The notes: generated by a model not told the origin, from the sequence alone. Shown: positions 23,283 to 34,359, numbered from the stretch's first letter. The stretch: 64,000 nucleotides of DNA from Conchocele bisecta (GCA_029237695.1 CM055266.1:8573805-8637804); one strand, 5' to 3'. Numbers and translations are program-made.

Positions 23283-23436
23283 TAGGAATGAATGGCCTTT
23301 TTCGTGGAATTTATCGGGGTATAAACTTGGAAAAGTCGCGGGAATACTGGAAGAAGGCCGGAAGGCCTCGTCCAGTATTCCCGCGACTTTTTCAAGTTTA
23401 TATTCCACAAAAAGGCCATTCATTCCTTATAATTCC
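23283..23436. mobile_element. Foldback hairpin family M6, copy 1
   Basis: Nearly complete palindrome: GGAATGAATGGCCTTTTTCG, GGGGTATAAACTTGGAAAAG, TCGCGGGAATACTGGA are mirrored on the other side of AGGCCGGAAGGCC. The flank TTATAATTCCAACATTTGAA is shared with the other copies. Confidence 0.85.
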
Positions 23437-23746
23437 AACATTTGAAATCAATTCATCAAGTAAATGTGTTTATTTTCCGTTTTCTTAAGAATGTGTTTAT
23501 TGTTTCATACACACGTGTAGTGTACATTAGTAGAAATAATACTCGAACATCATGGTACCGTGATTGGATTTATTTTTCTTAGAAGTAAGTGAACCTATAT
23601 TTTATGTAGTTCAGATCCATTGTAGACATGTTGCATTTTATATAAAAATGGGTTCTGCAAGATCCATATGAAATATAAAAGTCGCGAATCATATCCAATA
23701 TATGGAATATTCGATTCAGTTATATAGTAGTTATATACTATTTACT

Positions 23747-23957
23747 GGGGACCGTTTCACTAAACCTCGTACGACTAAAATGTTCGTAAGTGCAAATTTA
23801 GGATCGTCTGGATATTGTAATTGATGTATTAACATTTATTGAGCATAGGCAGCATATGCAGCCTATGCTCAATAAATGTAAATCCAATAGTTGTAAATGT
23901 GAGATCATAATGTTGCACTTACGAACATTTTTGTCGTTTAGTGAAACGGGCCCCTGT
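23747..23957. mobile_element. MITE family M7, copy 1, ends 15 bases before the tail exon
   Basis: Terminal repeats: GGGGACCGTTTCACTAAAC, CGACTAAAATGTTCGTAAGT and the inverse ACTTACGAACATTTTTGTCG, TTTAGTGAAACGGGCCCC. Central palindrome: ATTGAGCATAGGCAGCATAT mirrored. Other copies: 26223-26467, 55187-55431. The right end is so close to the exon 5 acceptor that the branch-point region of that intron probably lies in or next to MITE sequence. Confidence 0.85.
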
Positions 23958-23971
23958 TTTCTAACCACCAG

Positions 23972-24208
23972 AACGGATCATCGGCAAGTTTCAACCAATC
24001 GGTGCGCGACTTTTTGTCTGCCAGTCAAGCCGGAAACAGCAGTGGAGCGCATAATGTGTCTGACACACAGAACCAATGCCATTTGAATGATGCCGCATTT
24101 GCGCAGTGCGAGGGCGATGTTGGTGTGCCAGTTACCGTGGTAGACCCATTGTCGCCACCATCTTACGACGATATCATGCAGCCAGAACTTAAACGGTGTC
24201 CCCAGTGA
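23972..24208 (+). CDS. Kringle membrane protein copy 1, exon 5 (cytoplasmic tail, ends at in-frame TGA)
   Basis: Acceptor TTTTCTAACCACCAG, phase 0. Encodes residues 198-275: a polar Ser/Asn/Gln-rich region, then VPVTVVDPLSPPSYDDIMQ with PPSY at 259-262, a PPxY motif of the type bound by WW-domain proteins such as NEDD4-class ubiquitin ligases (family knowledge), then ELKRCPQ and TGA at 24206-24208. Copy 2 has TGT (Cys) at this codon, completing CxxC. The frame stays open for 36 more codons to TAA at 24317-24319. That stretch keeps the second CxxC and PPPY and is identical at 27 of 36 positions. So this is a recent nonsense change, a recoded TGA, or a sequencing error. The predicted product is 275 residues if TGA terminates. 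Confidence 0.85.
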   Translation, partial: NGSSASFNQSVRDFLSASQAGNSSGAHNVSDTQNQCHLNDAAFAQCEGDVGVPVTVVDPLSPPSYDDIMQPELKRCPQ

Positions 24209-24319
24209 AACAATGCCTACCCGCCCATGTCACTGCAGTGTACACATTGTCAATATGGTGACATTGATCAACCGCCGCCGTATGAAGACGTTATTACAGA
24301 TAAAAACCTAAATGTGTAA
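24209..24319 (+). other. Open continuation of the copy 1 tail after TGA
   Basis: 36 codons in the same frame ending at TAA. They carry NNAY.PMSLQC..CQ, QPPPYEDVI and KNLNV, all shared with copy 2. There are no further stops or indels. See exon 5 for interpretation. Confidence 0.75.
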
Positions 24320-24336
24320 TGAAGTAGAAGTAGTTA

Positions 24337-24866
24337 TCACTCTTTGACACATTTCCGGGTGTTGTTTCTGTATTAACACATGCATGGTATGTGCATGAGG
24401 ATGTGATAAATAAGTTAATTCACGTTTGTCCGCATGTACGAGCGATAATCCGCTCGCGAAAGCTCGCGGATTATCTCCTCATAATTCCAGCACAAACATA
24501 TTTACACAATTCCCTAACATTTGATTGGTCCGTAGCAAGTCTCTGTCCAAAATTTATATCCCAGTAAACTCCCATGCCGAACTACTTTCCGTAACCGTCA
24601 GGCGCAGTTAAAATAATTCTTAAGAAAACGGAAAATAAACACAGTTTCTTGATGAATTGATTTCAAATGCTGGAATTATAAGGAATGAATGGCCTTTTTG
24701 TGGAATTTATAGGGGATATAAACTTGAAAAAGTCGCGGGAATACTGGACGAGGCCTTCCGGCCTTCGTCCAGTATTCCCGCGACTTTTCCAAGTTTATAC
24801 CCCGATAAATTCCACAAAAAGGCCATTCATTCCTATAGTACATGCGGACGAACCGTGGTCTAACAT
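24337..24866. repeat. Inserted segment after copy 1 tail, with hairpin M6 copy 2
   Basis: Block B joins GAAGTAGAAGTAG directly to ATATATCTTACTCCTAC (52604-52632). Block A has about 530 bases between the matching words (24333 and 24868). The insert holds a small hairpin, GATAATCCGCTCGCGAAAGC then TCGCGGATTATC (24450-24475), a stretch shared with 25755-25945, and the palindrome 24678-24836 (GGAATGAATGGCC... mirrored around CCTTCCGGCC). No gene. Confidence 0.75.
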
Positions 24867-24996
24867 ATACATATATCTTAATCCTACTGGGACATCGGTA
24901 AAAAATAGTGTTTTCACTATTGATTGACCACGATACAATGTACATGTAGTGCCGACCATTTCAGTATGCATGTATACACTATGATTTGGAATACCA

Positions 24997-25240
24997 GTAG
25001 CCGATTTCACCATAATTGCACTTGTATTTCCCCGAAATGCATTATTTCATATAGAACTAGCGACTGCATATATTTGACGATTAAAAGTGTGAAGAATTAG
25101 TATGCTGAATTTATTACATTAACAGAGCCAAAATGGCTCTGATAATGTAATAAATTCAGTATAATAAACATTAATACATTTATCCTTAAATTGAACTTTC
25201 TCCCTTCAAGTGTACTTTGCAATGTTGTGAAATAGGCTGC
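24997..25240. mobile_element. MITE family M1, copy c (recombinant of e and f)
   Basis: The left flank matches the left flank of copy e (52727) and the right flank matches the right flank of copy f (53607 onward: ACCAAATAGCACACTCCTGT). The interval present between e and f in block B is missing here. The left inverted repeat is also shortened (TTGCACTTGTATTTCCCC). Confidence 0.8.
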
Positions 25241-25244
25241 TGAC

Positions 25245-25400
25245 CAAATAGCACACTCCTGTAGCGAGATGGCGATCTATAATAATTGTTAGAAGCATGA
25301 CGGGTGCTACATTGATAACATGGCGAGGAGCGCTGATCCTGGTCTGATCTGCATCTGCACTGGTCGCAAATCCCATACGCCCCATTTCTCCAGTCAGAGC
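25245..25400. repeat. Dispersed repeat with AGTGCAGATCAGACC-type core
   Basis: Contains CTCCTGTAGCGAGATGGCGA, GCTGATCCTGGTCTGATCTG, ATCTGCACTGGTCGCAAATC and CCCATTTCTCC. Related stretches: 49380-49530, 53040-53285, 53610-53770, 62130-62222. Noncoding; the frames at 25206-25443 arise from this repeat. Confidence 0.6.
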
Positions 25401-25754
25401 CACACATGAGTAAGTTCAATGTTGTTTTCACGGAAAAGATCACACACGGGTTTACCGTGCGTTATCAGAGTGACGTCATTCAGTAACGACAGTTGGCGCA
25501 ATCGGTAGTTTTCGAATACGGATTGACCGTGAGAGTGGCCCGATCACGCACGATTATGCAATACAGCCCTGGATCGGTCATAATTGTGCATATTATACGT
25601 GCAAAGTTGTGCGCAATACTTCCTTTTGTTTGTAATAGAAATCCATGTATTGTTTGGTATCCGTGGTTTAATAAAAATGTCCGTTATAATTGCAATGTCT
25701 TGATTTTTAACTAGAATATCTAGAAATGCTGATTCTTTACGACTCCACTCCTTT

Positions 25755-26070
25755 ATAATTCCAGCACAAAAATATTTACACAATTCCCTAACATTTGATT
25801 GGTCCATTGCCAGTCTCCGTCCAAAATTTATATCCCAGTAAACTCCATGTCGAACTACTTTCCGTAACCGTCAGGCGCAGTTAAAATAATTCTTAAGAAA
25901 ACGGAAAATAAACACATTTTCTTAATAAATTTATTTAAAATGCTGGAATTATATGGAATGAATGGCCTTTTTGTTGAATTTTATTTTAACTGCGCCTTCG
26001 TCCAGTATTCCCGCGACTTTTCCAAGTTTATACCCCGATAAATTCCACAAAAATGCCATTCATTCCTATA
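25755..26070. mobile_element. M6-type element, copy 3, with broken hairpin
   Basis: 25755-25945 matches 24483-24675 (TTATAATTCCAGCACAAA, TTTACACAATTCCCTAACAT, CTACTTTCCGTAACCGTCAG). The hairpin part keeps only one full arm (TCCAGTATTCCCGCGACTTT to ATTCATTCC), because the other is replaced by TTTTATTTTAACTGCGCC. It is a decayed relative of 24678-24836. Confidence 0.7.
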
Positions 26071-26222
26071 GTGAAATATATCCAGATATTGTAGTGACTT
26101 CGTCCATATGATGAAACAGTCATCTAGGATAGTTTGAAAGTCAATGATGTATTTACAAGTTGTGGTTTCGAACGTATTACATAATTCAATGTGTAGTATA
26201 TGTTCTATATTGCCGAGGACCA

Positions 26223-26467
26223 GGGGGCCGTTTCACTAAACTTTGTACTACTAAAATGTTCGTAAGTCCAAAATTATGATAGTCTGTACATTTCACATTA
26301 ACAATGTTTTCTTGTAAACAATTAATGGATTTACATTTATTGAGCTTAGGCTGCATATGCAGTTTATGATCAATAAATGTAAATCCATCAATTTAAATTT
26401 TCAGACGATCCTAAATTTGCACTTACGAACATTTAAGTCGTACGAAGTTTAGTTAAACGGGCCCCAG
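26223..26467. mobile_element. MITE family M7, copy 2
   Basis: GGGGGCCGTTTCACTAAAC to GTTAAACGGGCCCC with a central palindrome, ATTTATTGAGCTTAGGCTGC mirrored. It is collinear with 55187-55431 in block B, so it predates the duplication. Confidence 0.85.
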
Positions 26468-27010
26468 TGTTGCATATGTAGGGGCAAATTCCTCTCATTT
26501 GATTGAAATGTTGCCATCAAAGAAAAATGTGTTTTTTTCTACAATTATTTTAATTGCATCGAGTATGAAAGAATTTTAAAATCGCGTATGAAGTTCATGT
26601 GGAAATTTGTTGAGCCACAACTGTAATGCTTTTAATCCCAATTTATGACTAATGGTCAAGATACTTATTTAAGCTACAGTTATCAGTACTAAGCAGCTTG
26701 CCCCAATATTTTACAATTCGTATTATAGGCTGTTTGAATGCATATATAAACGCACTATGGGCATCTCCAAACCCGAATCTATAGATAGGTAGATCCTTTA
26801 TTTTTAAAGTGCAACCAGTCACAATAATACAATAGCACATGCTTAAGTACTGAACAGCCAGCATGCAGAGGCTTAGTGTGCACTGTCATGTAGATCATTT
26901 ATGGAACAAGGAAAATACATGCAATAATACATTAAGAACTAGTATGCGATGCCTATGCGTACTGTATGTGCTGGTACTGTGAGACGCATCACGAGAAAGG
27001 TGTGTAGATA

Positions 27011-27469
27011 CAGTAGCGCTTTTCTGCAGGTCAACTATACGTACTATACCAATACTATACGTATACTATACCAATGCGATATGTTTTCTATACGATATGC
27101 AAATAGTATAAACGTACGGTCTGTTTGTACCGTACATACCAACCAATATCGTATAGATATACCATTCAAATCGTACGTTTATACGATTTGTATACATGTG
27201 TATAATTCTGGTACGTTTGTATCGTACAAACATACCAGATTATGGTATATTCATACCATATCCGTACGGATATATCGTATATACGAACGGATATCGTATG
27301 TTTGTATAATATTCGTATAGTACGTTTGTACTATACGATGATACGGTACAAACATACCAATATTATACGATCATACGATATGCTCATTAAATATACCAAT
27401 ACTATACGATTACTATATGTATACGATATTAGTATATACAAATAGGTAAGGAGCAGAAAAGCGCTACTG
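27011..27469. mobile_element. TA-flanked element with an interior of TATACGT-type short palindromes
   Basis: Ends CAGTAGCGCTTTTCTGC and the exact inverse GCAGAAAAGCGCTACTG, flanked by TA at 27009-27010 and 27470-27471, as for Tc1/mariner/pogo-type MITEs. The 400-base interior is built almost only of words such as TATACGTA, GTACGTTTGTAC, ACGGATATATCGTAT and ATACCAATACTATACG, giving many nested short hairpins. No simple period is visible. No gene. Confidence 0.8.
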
Positions 27470-28206
27470 TACATGCGCAGTAATATACCAGATACGTATT
27501 CGTGCAGCCATGAAGTCTGGTCAGGAATCGCGTCATATCACAGGAGTACAGAGCATAATTATAGCCGACGGCACAATGTTGCCACCGATAGTGGATATTC
27601 TTGCTGGTACCACTAATCGAATAACCAGATGAGCAGTCGCAACCAGGATACCCACTACCTCAATCGTGGTGCGGCACATAAGAACACCCACCGTACGCTG
27701 ACAAAGGGAAGTAATTATGAATGGACTAATATTATCGAGCGATATAGAGAACAGTGATGGAATAGTACGAGTAGATGCAGGTATTTACGGTAAATAGATG
27801 AGCTCGTATGCATTATATGACAAGGTGTACGCAGTATGTGTGCAAGCAGTGTAGATACAGATCAGCCGTCACACTGATGTGTGCAGGCTGGTCGGAATCT
27901 ACGCCGTTCTACGTGCACTAAAACCCTCAGTATGTATCATTAAGCACTATTATGCCGAATACAGTGATATCTAAATATATACCTATGTTAATTACGACGA
28001 TCGTGTGGTCAATATGGAACATCACCTAATATGCCCTAGGCAGAACGACGCTAATCTCATTATGACATCAAGTTGAAACATATGTATATATACAATGGGA
28101 GGCCGGGGGACAAACCACACTATATACCCGCTGTGCAGTATGGACAGACAATTAGCGAACTTGACTCTGAACAGACGGTCCATATGCACATGCTGATCCA
28201 TACTAT

Positions 28207-28486
28207 CAGGCGCGGATACAGGGAGGGGGTCCAAGGGGTCCGGACCCCTCCCTGCTCCAGGCAAAAATAAAAAAGAAGAAAATCTACAATACTCGAATAG
28301 TTGGATGACTTTTTTCGTGGCCTAGGTATATCAGGAAATCGCATCTGCGGCGATCTGGCATTTAAAACTTTCCTGAGGGAGTACCCCCAGACCCCCCAAC
28401 ATTACGATGCACATCGTGGAGGTCGGCTACGCCGATTTGTAATTACAGACCCCGCCCCCCTGCAATTATTTCTGTATCCGCGCCTG
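28207..28486. mobile_element. hAT-like MITE (CAGGCGCGGATACAG ends)
   Basis: Ends CAGGCGCGGATACAG and the inverse CTGTATCCGCGCCTG. Inside is a G-rich/C-rich hairpin, GGGGTCCAAGGGGTCC then GGACCCCTCCC. This terminal type is common in marine invertebrates and is usually placed in hAT (from memory). ACTAT occurs on both sides, but a clean 8-base target duplication is not visible. Confidence 0.7.
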
Positions 28487-28904
28487 ACTATGCTGGTCAA
28501 ACCACTATACAGGTATGTTTTGTCCACCACTCACCCATATGTAAGGAAAGTGTTGTATTACACTGTTGTCCTCCAACATATATAGCTCAGGAACCATTGC
28601 CTACCAAATGTCAGTAATGCGATCCATATCACGTGACCGCTAATGCGCACCTGTTAATGGGACGTAACTCTCATCTATACACTATGGATAATGTTAGTAA
28701 TATTCATATGACGTCAGAATACGCAACTTGGGGCGATTACACCTGTAGCAATGTGCGCCTACGTTCATAACAGTTAATTATGTGATTGGCGAGTAACTTG
28801 GGGTTTGAGTTCATAATGTAAGTAAATGTGCTGATGGTAGGGTAGCAAACGAAGCATAATCATCGAATCGGTTAACAAACATATTCCTAAGATTCATATA
28901 ACCA

Positions 28905-29199
28905 GTAGCCTATTTCATCAAAATTGCAAAGTATACTTTCCTAGCAAAGTATACTTTGAGGGAGCAATCATTGATTTTTCCGAAATGCATTATTTCATAT
29001 AGAACTAACGATTGCATATATTTGATGATTAAAACTATGCAGAATTATTATACTGAATGTATGACATTATCACAGCCAAAATTGGCTGTGATAATGTAAT
29101 AAATTCAGTATAATAAATTTATCATAAAATTGAAAATTTCTCCCTCAAAGTATACTTTGCTACTAAAGTATACTTTGCAATGTTGATGAAATGGGCTAC
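28905..29199. mobile_element. MITE family M1, copy d
   Basis: GTAGCCTATTTCATCAAAAT start, CACAGCCAAAATTGGCTGTG centre, GATGAAATGGGCTAC end. It has no counterpart in block B. Confidence 0.85.
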
Positions 29200-29559
29200 A
29201 GAACAGTTCACCAGAAAATGTATCTCGTGCTCAACCTCTCCAATGTTACAGACTTAGCAGATCCTCTGTTCAACTGGACTCGCTGGCCTATGGTATCTAC
29301 CTAGTTCTAGAGCTAGTGGATAAGTACCAGCTTATATAACAAATCGGGTAACCTTGATACCCAATTTATTTTACCTTCATCAGCTTCACTCAGATCAGCA
29401 ATATACAAGTTATTTAAGATACAATTATCAGTACTCAGCAGCTTGCCCCAATATTTTATTATTCGTTTGTACCTCTGTATATACAATGGATAACGTGCAA
29501 GTTCCCTATAAATGCCTGGTTGACGACTTAACACACAGGACAGACTTGCATAATTGCAG

Positions 29560-31700
29560 GTAAATGGGCTCACGCTCTTTTGATTTACTAAAACCCAAAC
29601 TTCACAAGCATGATCTAGCGTTGATGAGACAACTGTATCAAATGGCTCGCCCAGGCATTTCGGATGAATCTTGTATTTTTGAACATTCATCAGTAAAACA
29701 TTAATGCCTTCAGACATTTATCACTCAGTGCCTGGTTGTTCAAAACAAATGACACAGTGTCGTTAAATAACACTTATACGTAACTGAATTCCTTTACAAC
29801 TTCAATACCACGACCATTGTATGTTCATGCCTCATTGACTCTAGTAGGGCCTCTTTTTCTGAATACCATTATCTTAGTTTTGTGACAATTTACTTCTATG
29901 CCACACTTGTCACAATAAGTCATTTAACAAATTTAAGCTCTGCTGAAAATCATCCAGCGATTTTTCCAATTATGACCATGTCATCTGCGAACTATAGTTC
30001 TATCAATGACAATTCGTTAATCTCTAAACCGTTTTCTAATACGATCCTGTAAAATTAGCTCCAGATCTTCCTAAAGGATAGAAAACATCAGAGGAGACAG
30101 TACGTCACCCTGTCTCAGTACAATTGAGTACTCAAAGCTTGGCTAAATCACTGTGCCGCAGTGACGTATACATGATTTAACGGTAAATCGTCCGTCCGTC
30201 CGCCCGCCCGTCCTTCCGTCCGTCCGAAATCTGCTTTAAAGTTTTTAAATACCTTATATCTCTGCAGTCCTAAGTCACAGTGACTTGAAACTTCATATGC
30301 TGATTAGTCATGATCCATATATTCATGCTGTATCCCAATCATGCGTCCCCTGTGCCAAAGGTGAAGGTCAAATGACTTAGAAGTGTGCGTTCCGAAATCT
30401 GCGTTAATGTTTTTAAATACCTATCTCTGCAGTCCTAAGTCACATTGACTTTAAACTTCATATACTTATTAGTCATCATACATATATTCATGCTGTATCC
30501 CACTCATGCGGCCCCTGTGCCAAAGGTCAAGTTCAAATGACTTAGAAGTTTGCGTTCCGAAATCTGCGTTAAAGTTTTTAAATACCTTATATCTCTGCAG
30601 TCCTAAATCACATTGACTTGAAACTTCATATACTTATTAATCATCATCCATATATTCATGCTGTATCCCACTCATGCCGCCCCTGTGCCCAAGGTCAAGG
30701 TCAAATGCATGCGTTAAAGTTTCTGTCAAAATGTTCGTTAAAGTTTTCACATACCTACTATCTCTGTAACCGTAAGTCAGATTTGCTTGAAACTTTAAAT
30801 GCTTATTGGGCATCAAACTTCAAATAAATACACTCTGAGACCATCAGATGCCTCGGTGGGCTCGAAATGCGGGCCGCGGCCATCCTCGTCACATCTTAAA
30901 CCACAGAGAATTTCTGAATCAAATGCTTTTCTGAGATCTACAAATGCGCAATAAAGTTTTGAATTCTTTTTCGTTCAATGTTTTCTTTCTCCATCAACGC
31001 ATGTAGCACGCGAATTGCTTCAACCCTTATTGCATTGTGCGACTTAGCCCATTCAGTCGAACGTTTATTTAAAATGATGCTCACTATAGGGTTAACTGTA
31101 CTGTAATTTTCAAATTTGCGGCATAAATCAGAAAATGATAGACGGAAAATCTGTTTAATGGCGACGCGCTAGCAAATATACGCCGCAAATTTCAAAATTA
31201 CAATGCGGTTAACCTATTCTAATGCACTCCTTTACTACTGGCGTAGGAATACATATTTAAATAATTTGCGACCGTTCATCAACAATGATATACCTGTAAT
31301 GTATGACCATCAGCCAATGCGTGATATTTATAGAGTGCACTAGAATACCCTTTTTGTGCAATGGAATTATGATCCCCACGTCTATATATCTGGGAAATGA
31401 CCCGTATTGTACACCTTATTGAATATGTTGGCAATCTGACCTGCACTTATATATCATGTTTCTAAGAAATACTCGTTTAGTAGTAGGTCATCAGAATTTG
31501 TTGGGTTTTTTTTTCGTGAAAGTGAACGCATCGCCTTTTGAACTTCGTTGATTGAAGTCGGCATATTAAGATCATCCTGTGCACTGTCAGAAGAGTAAAA
31601 ATTATGCTCCGTACAGAACCGGTCTGTTTCCTGATTACTGACAGTGTTTACTCCCGCCGCTTCATACAACATTCCTTGACATCTCAACTATTTTGTGAAC
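29560..31700 (-). pseudogene. LINE element 2 reverse transcriptase remnant (block A)
   Basis: Read on the minus strand from 31687: INEVQKAMRSLSRKKNPTNS (linker before RT), then near 30945 AFVDLRKAFDSE (RT palm), near 30120 LRQGDVLSPLMFSIL, near 29985 FADDMVII (catalytic F-A-D-D), CDKCGIEVNCHKTKIMVFRK, and at 29717-29570 a C-terminal piece. It is interrupted at 30180-30880 by CCGTCCGTCC and units of the CAAGGTCAAGGTCA repeat family, and by many stops. It is related to 55540-56580 in block B, which lacks the 30190-31330 part. Confidence 0.75.
30180..30840. repeat. CAAGGTCAAGGTCA-type tandem units inserted in LINE 2
   Basis: About four units of roughly 170 bases, each with AAATACCTTATATCTCTGCA, GTCACATTGACTTGAAACTT, CATATACTTATTAGTCATCA and CCCACTCATGC.GCCCCTGTG. 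They start with a CCGTCCGTCCG tract. The same family occurs at 8860-9200, 36480-37310 and 60690-61880. Confidence 0.8.
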
Positions 31701-31871
31701 TGCATTTTCGGAAGTACCAGCTGATACACAGCCGCTTTAAGTAGGATAGTAACTATTACGTAACTTGTTTTAGCCCAGGCTTTACTTCCCGCTAAGATGG
31801 GAAGCCATCATACTCGAGTCCCTTACCATATGCATATGTTTACCCTGTGACATTTGGCGCCTAATGGATAT

Positions 31872-34354
31872 CTATCTATCTATCTATTGATACTGCCACA
31901 CCGCCTCGCGGAGATTATGGGCAGGCCTGCACGTCAGAGCAGTTATTAAAATGGGAGAGTGCAAAAGTAGTGGAGTGGAATGTACAGGTGATAGTGTTAT
32001 ATAGGTTAAGAGATCGATTTGATCAAAGTGAGATTAAAAAGGGATTAAAAAGAGATAAAAATAGTGGTTCCAAATTAAGGGCTGTAGTGGTGTATGTTAC
32101 CGACTCCCTTTTTAAAGGAGTCAATGGATGGTAACATAACAATGCTATGTGGGAGTCTATTCCACTCCACAACAGCCAGGGGAAAGAATGAAAATGTGTA
32201 GTAGTCTGCAGTGGCCTGTATCTGTCTATATGCGAAGGGATGAGACTGTCGAGTCGGTCTTATCGGGTGTTGGAGTTGTGGTGGCACTGGAACGGCAACG
32301 AGCTCATGGGCAATCTTATAAAAATGACATAGTCGAGCATCCGCTCGCCTATTTTCGAGAGTGAGCCATCCCAGTGCACACAGCATGAGTGAGACACTCG
32401 CGTATGTGGAGTAGTTATTTGTGGCCCATCTTGCTGCTCTATGCTGCACCATTTCCAGCTTATGGATGTTTTCTTAGTGTATGGACTCCATACGGGGGAT
32501 GCATATTCCAATATTGGACGGACAAGTGACTTATAAGAAGTCTGGCGTATACCCTGGTGTTTAGGTTTAATGTTCCTTTTAATGAAACATAATGCCTTAT
32601 TTTCAGATGTGGTAACCTTATCAATGTGATGGTTAATTGATAGGTCTTAACTAATATCAACACCAAGGTACCTGGAGTGCTTCGCGAGACAAGATATGCA
32701 GCAGTGTCATCGGCAAACAAGCGCACGTTGGAGGCAATATCTTGAAGCAGGTCGTTTATATATAATAAGAAGAGAATAGGACCGAGAACTGATCCTTGTG
32801 GTACGCCAGAGGTTACTTGGACTGAATCCGATGCAACGTTCTCAATCACTACCCTCTGGGACCTGCCTGCAAGAAATGCCTGTATCCACGCGAGGTTACT
32901 CCCTCTGACACAATACGAGTGTAGTTTTTGTAGGAGTTTGTGGTGACTGACCTTGTCAAATGCCTTACTGAAATCTAGTAGCACAATGTCAGTCTGCTTA
33001 CCTGGCAATGTCATTTACCAATGACACCAGCTGCGTCTCACATGATCTCTTGGACCTGAACCCATGTTGTAGGTCATACAGGATATTGTTATTGTCTAGA
33101 TGTGACATTAGATTAGTGGTAACAATATGTTCCATAAGCTTACAGCAAATGCAAGTAAGGGAGATCGGTTTGTAATTGGATGCTAAACACCTCTCACCTT
33201 TCTTGAATAAAGGACTAACATTTGCCTCGGACCAGTCTTGGGACACGGTACCTGTGGAGAGAGATTCCTGGAATATAACGGTTAGTATAGGTGCTATTTC
33301 ATCTCTGAGCTGCTGTATGATCTGATCTGGTCCGGCTGCCTTGTGTGAGTTCAAGCCCTTGAGTAGCTTGTGGATACCTCGTACAGATATTGTAATTTCA
33401 GGCATTGGGTTTAGAGGGCTGGAGCCTTGTTCTGGTAACCTAACTGATTGTCTGTGGTCTTGTATAGCTTGCTCACAAAGTTGGCTAAGCTTTAGTGGCG
33501 ATTTGGGTGTAAATACTGAGTGGAACTGGTTGTTAAGTATACCCGCCTTGGTTTTAGATTCAGTAAATAGGACACAATTACGTTTAAGTGGGGCTATATC
33601 TTGAGTGTCTTGGTGTTGTAGGTATTACTTACCTCGTCTGCATTTTGTTGCACTCCAAGAATCTCCTCGAGATAGTCCTCTTTCGCTTTCTGCAGCTTAC
33701 CTTTTATACTGTTCCGCATTTGAGCGTGCTTGTCTCTGAGCTGTTCATTTTTACCTGGCGTACTTGCTGCTTTGTACTGCTGGAAGAGACTATATCGTTT
33801 CATGATTTCCCGTATGATGGTTTGTGTGACCCATGGGAGCTTTGTCTTACCGGACACATGTTTCTTTGGTATGTATTGGTCAATTCCGGATAAGATAGCT
33901 TTTCTGAAGTCGGTCAACAATTGGTCAACAGACTTACCTGTATGGGTTTGCATGAAGGTATCCCTGAAGGTGGTCATGTGCTCTTTGAATGCATTCCACT
34001 CTATTCGTTTATATAGCAGTACCTGTCTAGGCCCTGATTCACTGATCTGCGGATTTATACTAACCTCAGTATACAAAATATCATGGTCTGACAATGCAGA
34101 CAGAGTTTTAACTTTCTGGATTAGAGTAGGGTTGTTGGTTAACAACAAGTCAAGAGTGTTTTCATTTCAGGTGGGCTGGTTTACAACTTGGAAAAGATTC
34201 ATGTCAGTCAACATATTTGCAAAATATAATTGGATGTACTGACAACCTTTCTTTATCCTAGGTGTATTGTCTTCCCAGATAAATTTTGAATAATTGAAGT
34301 CCCCTAGGACCCATATGTTGTGGTTGTCTTTCTGGAACATACTAAGAGACGCGT
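31872..34354 (-). mobile_element. LINE element 3, 5'-truncated, inserted after the duplication
   Basis: Flanked by ATAT at 31868-31871 and 34355-34358. Block B carries the uninterrupted site (CTAATGGATATGGTAATTTT at 56752-56771). The 3' end (low coordinate) is a short (TAGA)n tail. The 5' end lies inside the endonuclease domain. The order EN-RT-C-terminus reads on the minus strand. The sequence style (SNYKPISLT, VPQGSVLGP, FADDT) is of the Jockey/CR1-like group. Confidence 0.9.
32075..34340 (-). pseudogene. LINE element 3 polyprotein: endonuclease C-terminus and reverse transcriptase
   Basis: 34340-34080: WVLGDFNYSKF and LLLTNNPT...SDHDILYTEV, the catalytic N and H-D pieces of the AP endonuclease, with a stop (TGA) between them near 34150. 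33600-34070: connector. 33405-32998: HKAAGPDQII, VSPLFKKGER, SNYKPISLTCICCKLMEHI, LQHGFRSKRSCETQL. 33014-32460: VLLDFSKAFDKVSHHKLL (palm Asp), VTSGVPQGSVLGPILF, FADDTAAY (catalytic), then a frameshift. 32452-32075: C-terminal domain with HSCCVHWDGSL in the shifted frame. The few frameshifts and stops mean a young but dead copy. Confidence 0.85.
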
Positions 34355-34359
34355 ATATG

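Larger units (their letters stand above)
26511..29510. other. 3-kb segment of block A absent from block B; no gene
   Basis: Block B passes from TTTGATTGAAATGTT to AAATGCCTGG at 55470-55490. Block A has about 3.0 kb between the same words (26511-29510). Near-duplicate stretches at 26655-26720 and 29395-29460 (TTATCAGTACT.AGCAGCTTG, CCCCAATATTTTA) sit near its two ends. It contains the elements at 27011, 28207 and 28905. No open frame in it looks coding. Confidence 0.6.

Noticed and set aside
25493..25714. 73-codon frame conserved at 53860-54081
   Set aside because: Nearly every base difference between copies changes the residue, and it overlaps duplicated noncoding sequence with no splice context.
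31868..31895. (TATC)n as an independent microsatellite
   Set aside because: It is better explained as the 3' tail of LINE 3, because the block B empty site lacks it.
33341..34242. Plus-strand frames of 87-170 codons
   Set aside because: They are antisense shadows of the LINE 3 endonuclease and reverse transcriptase.
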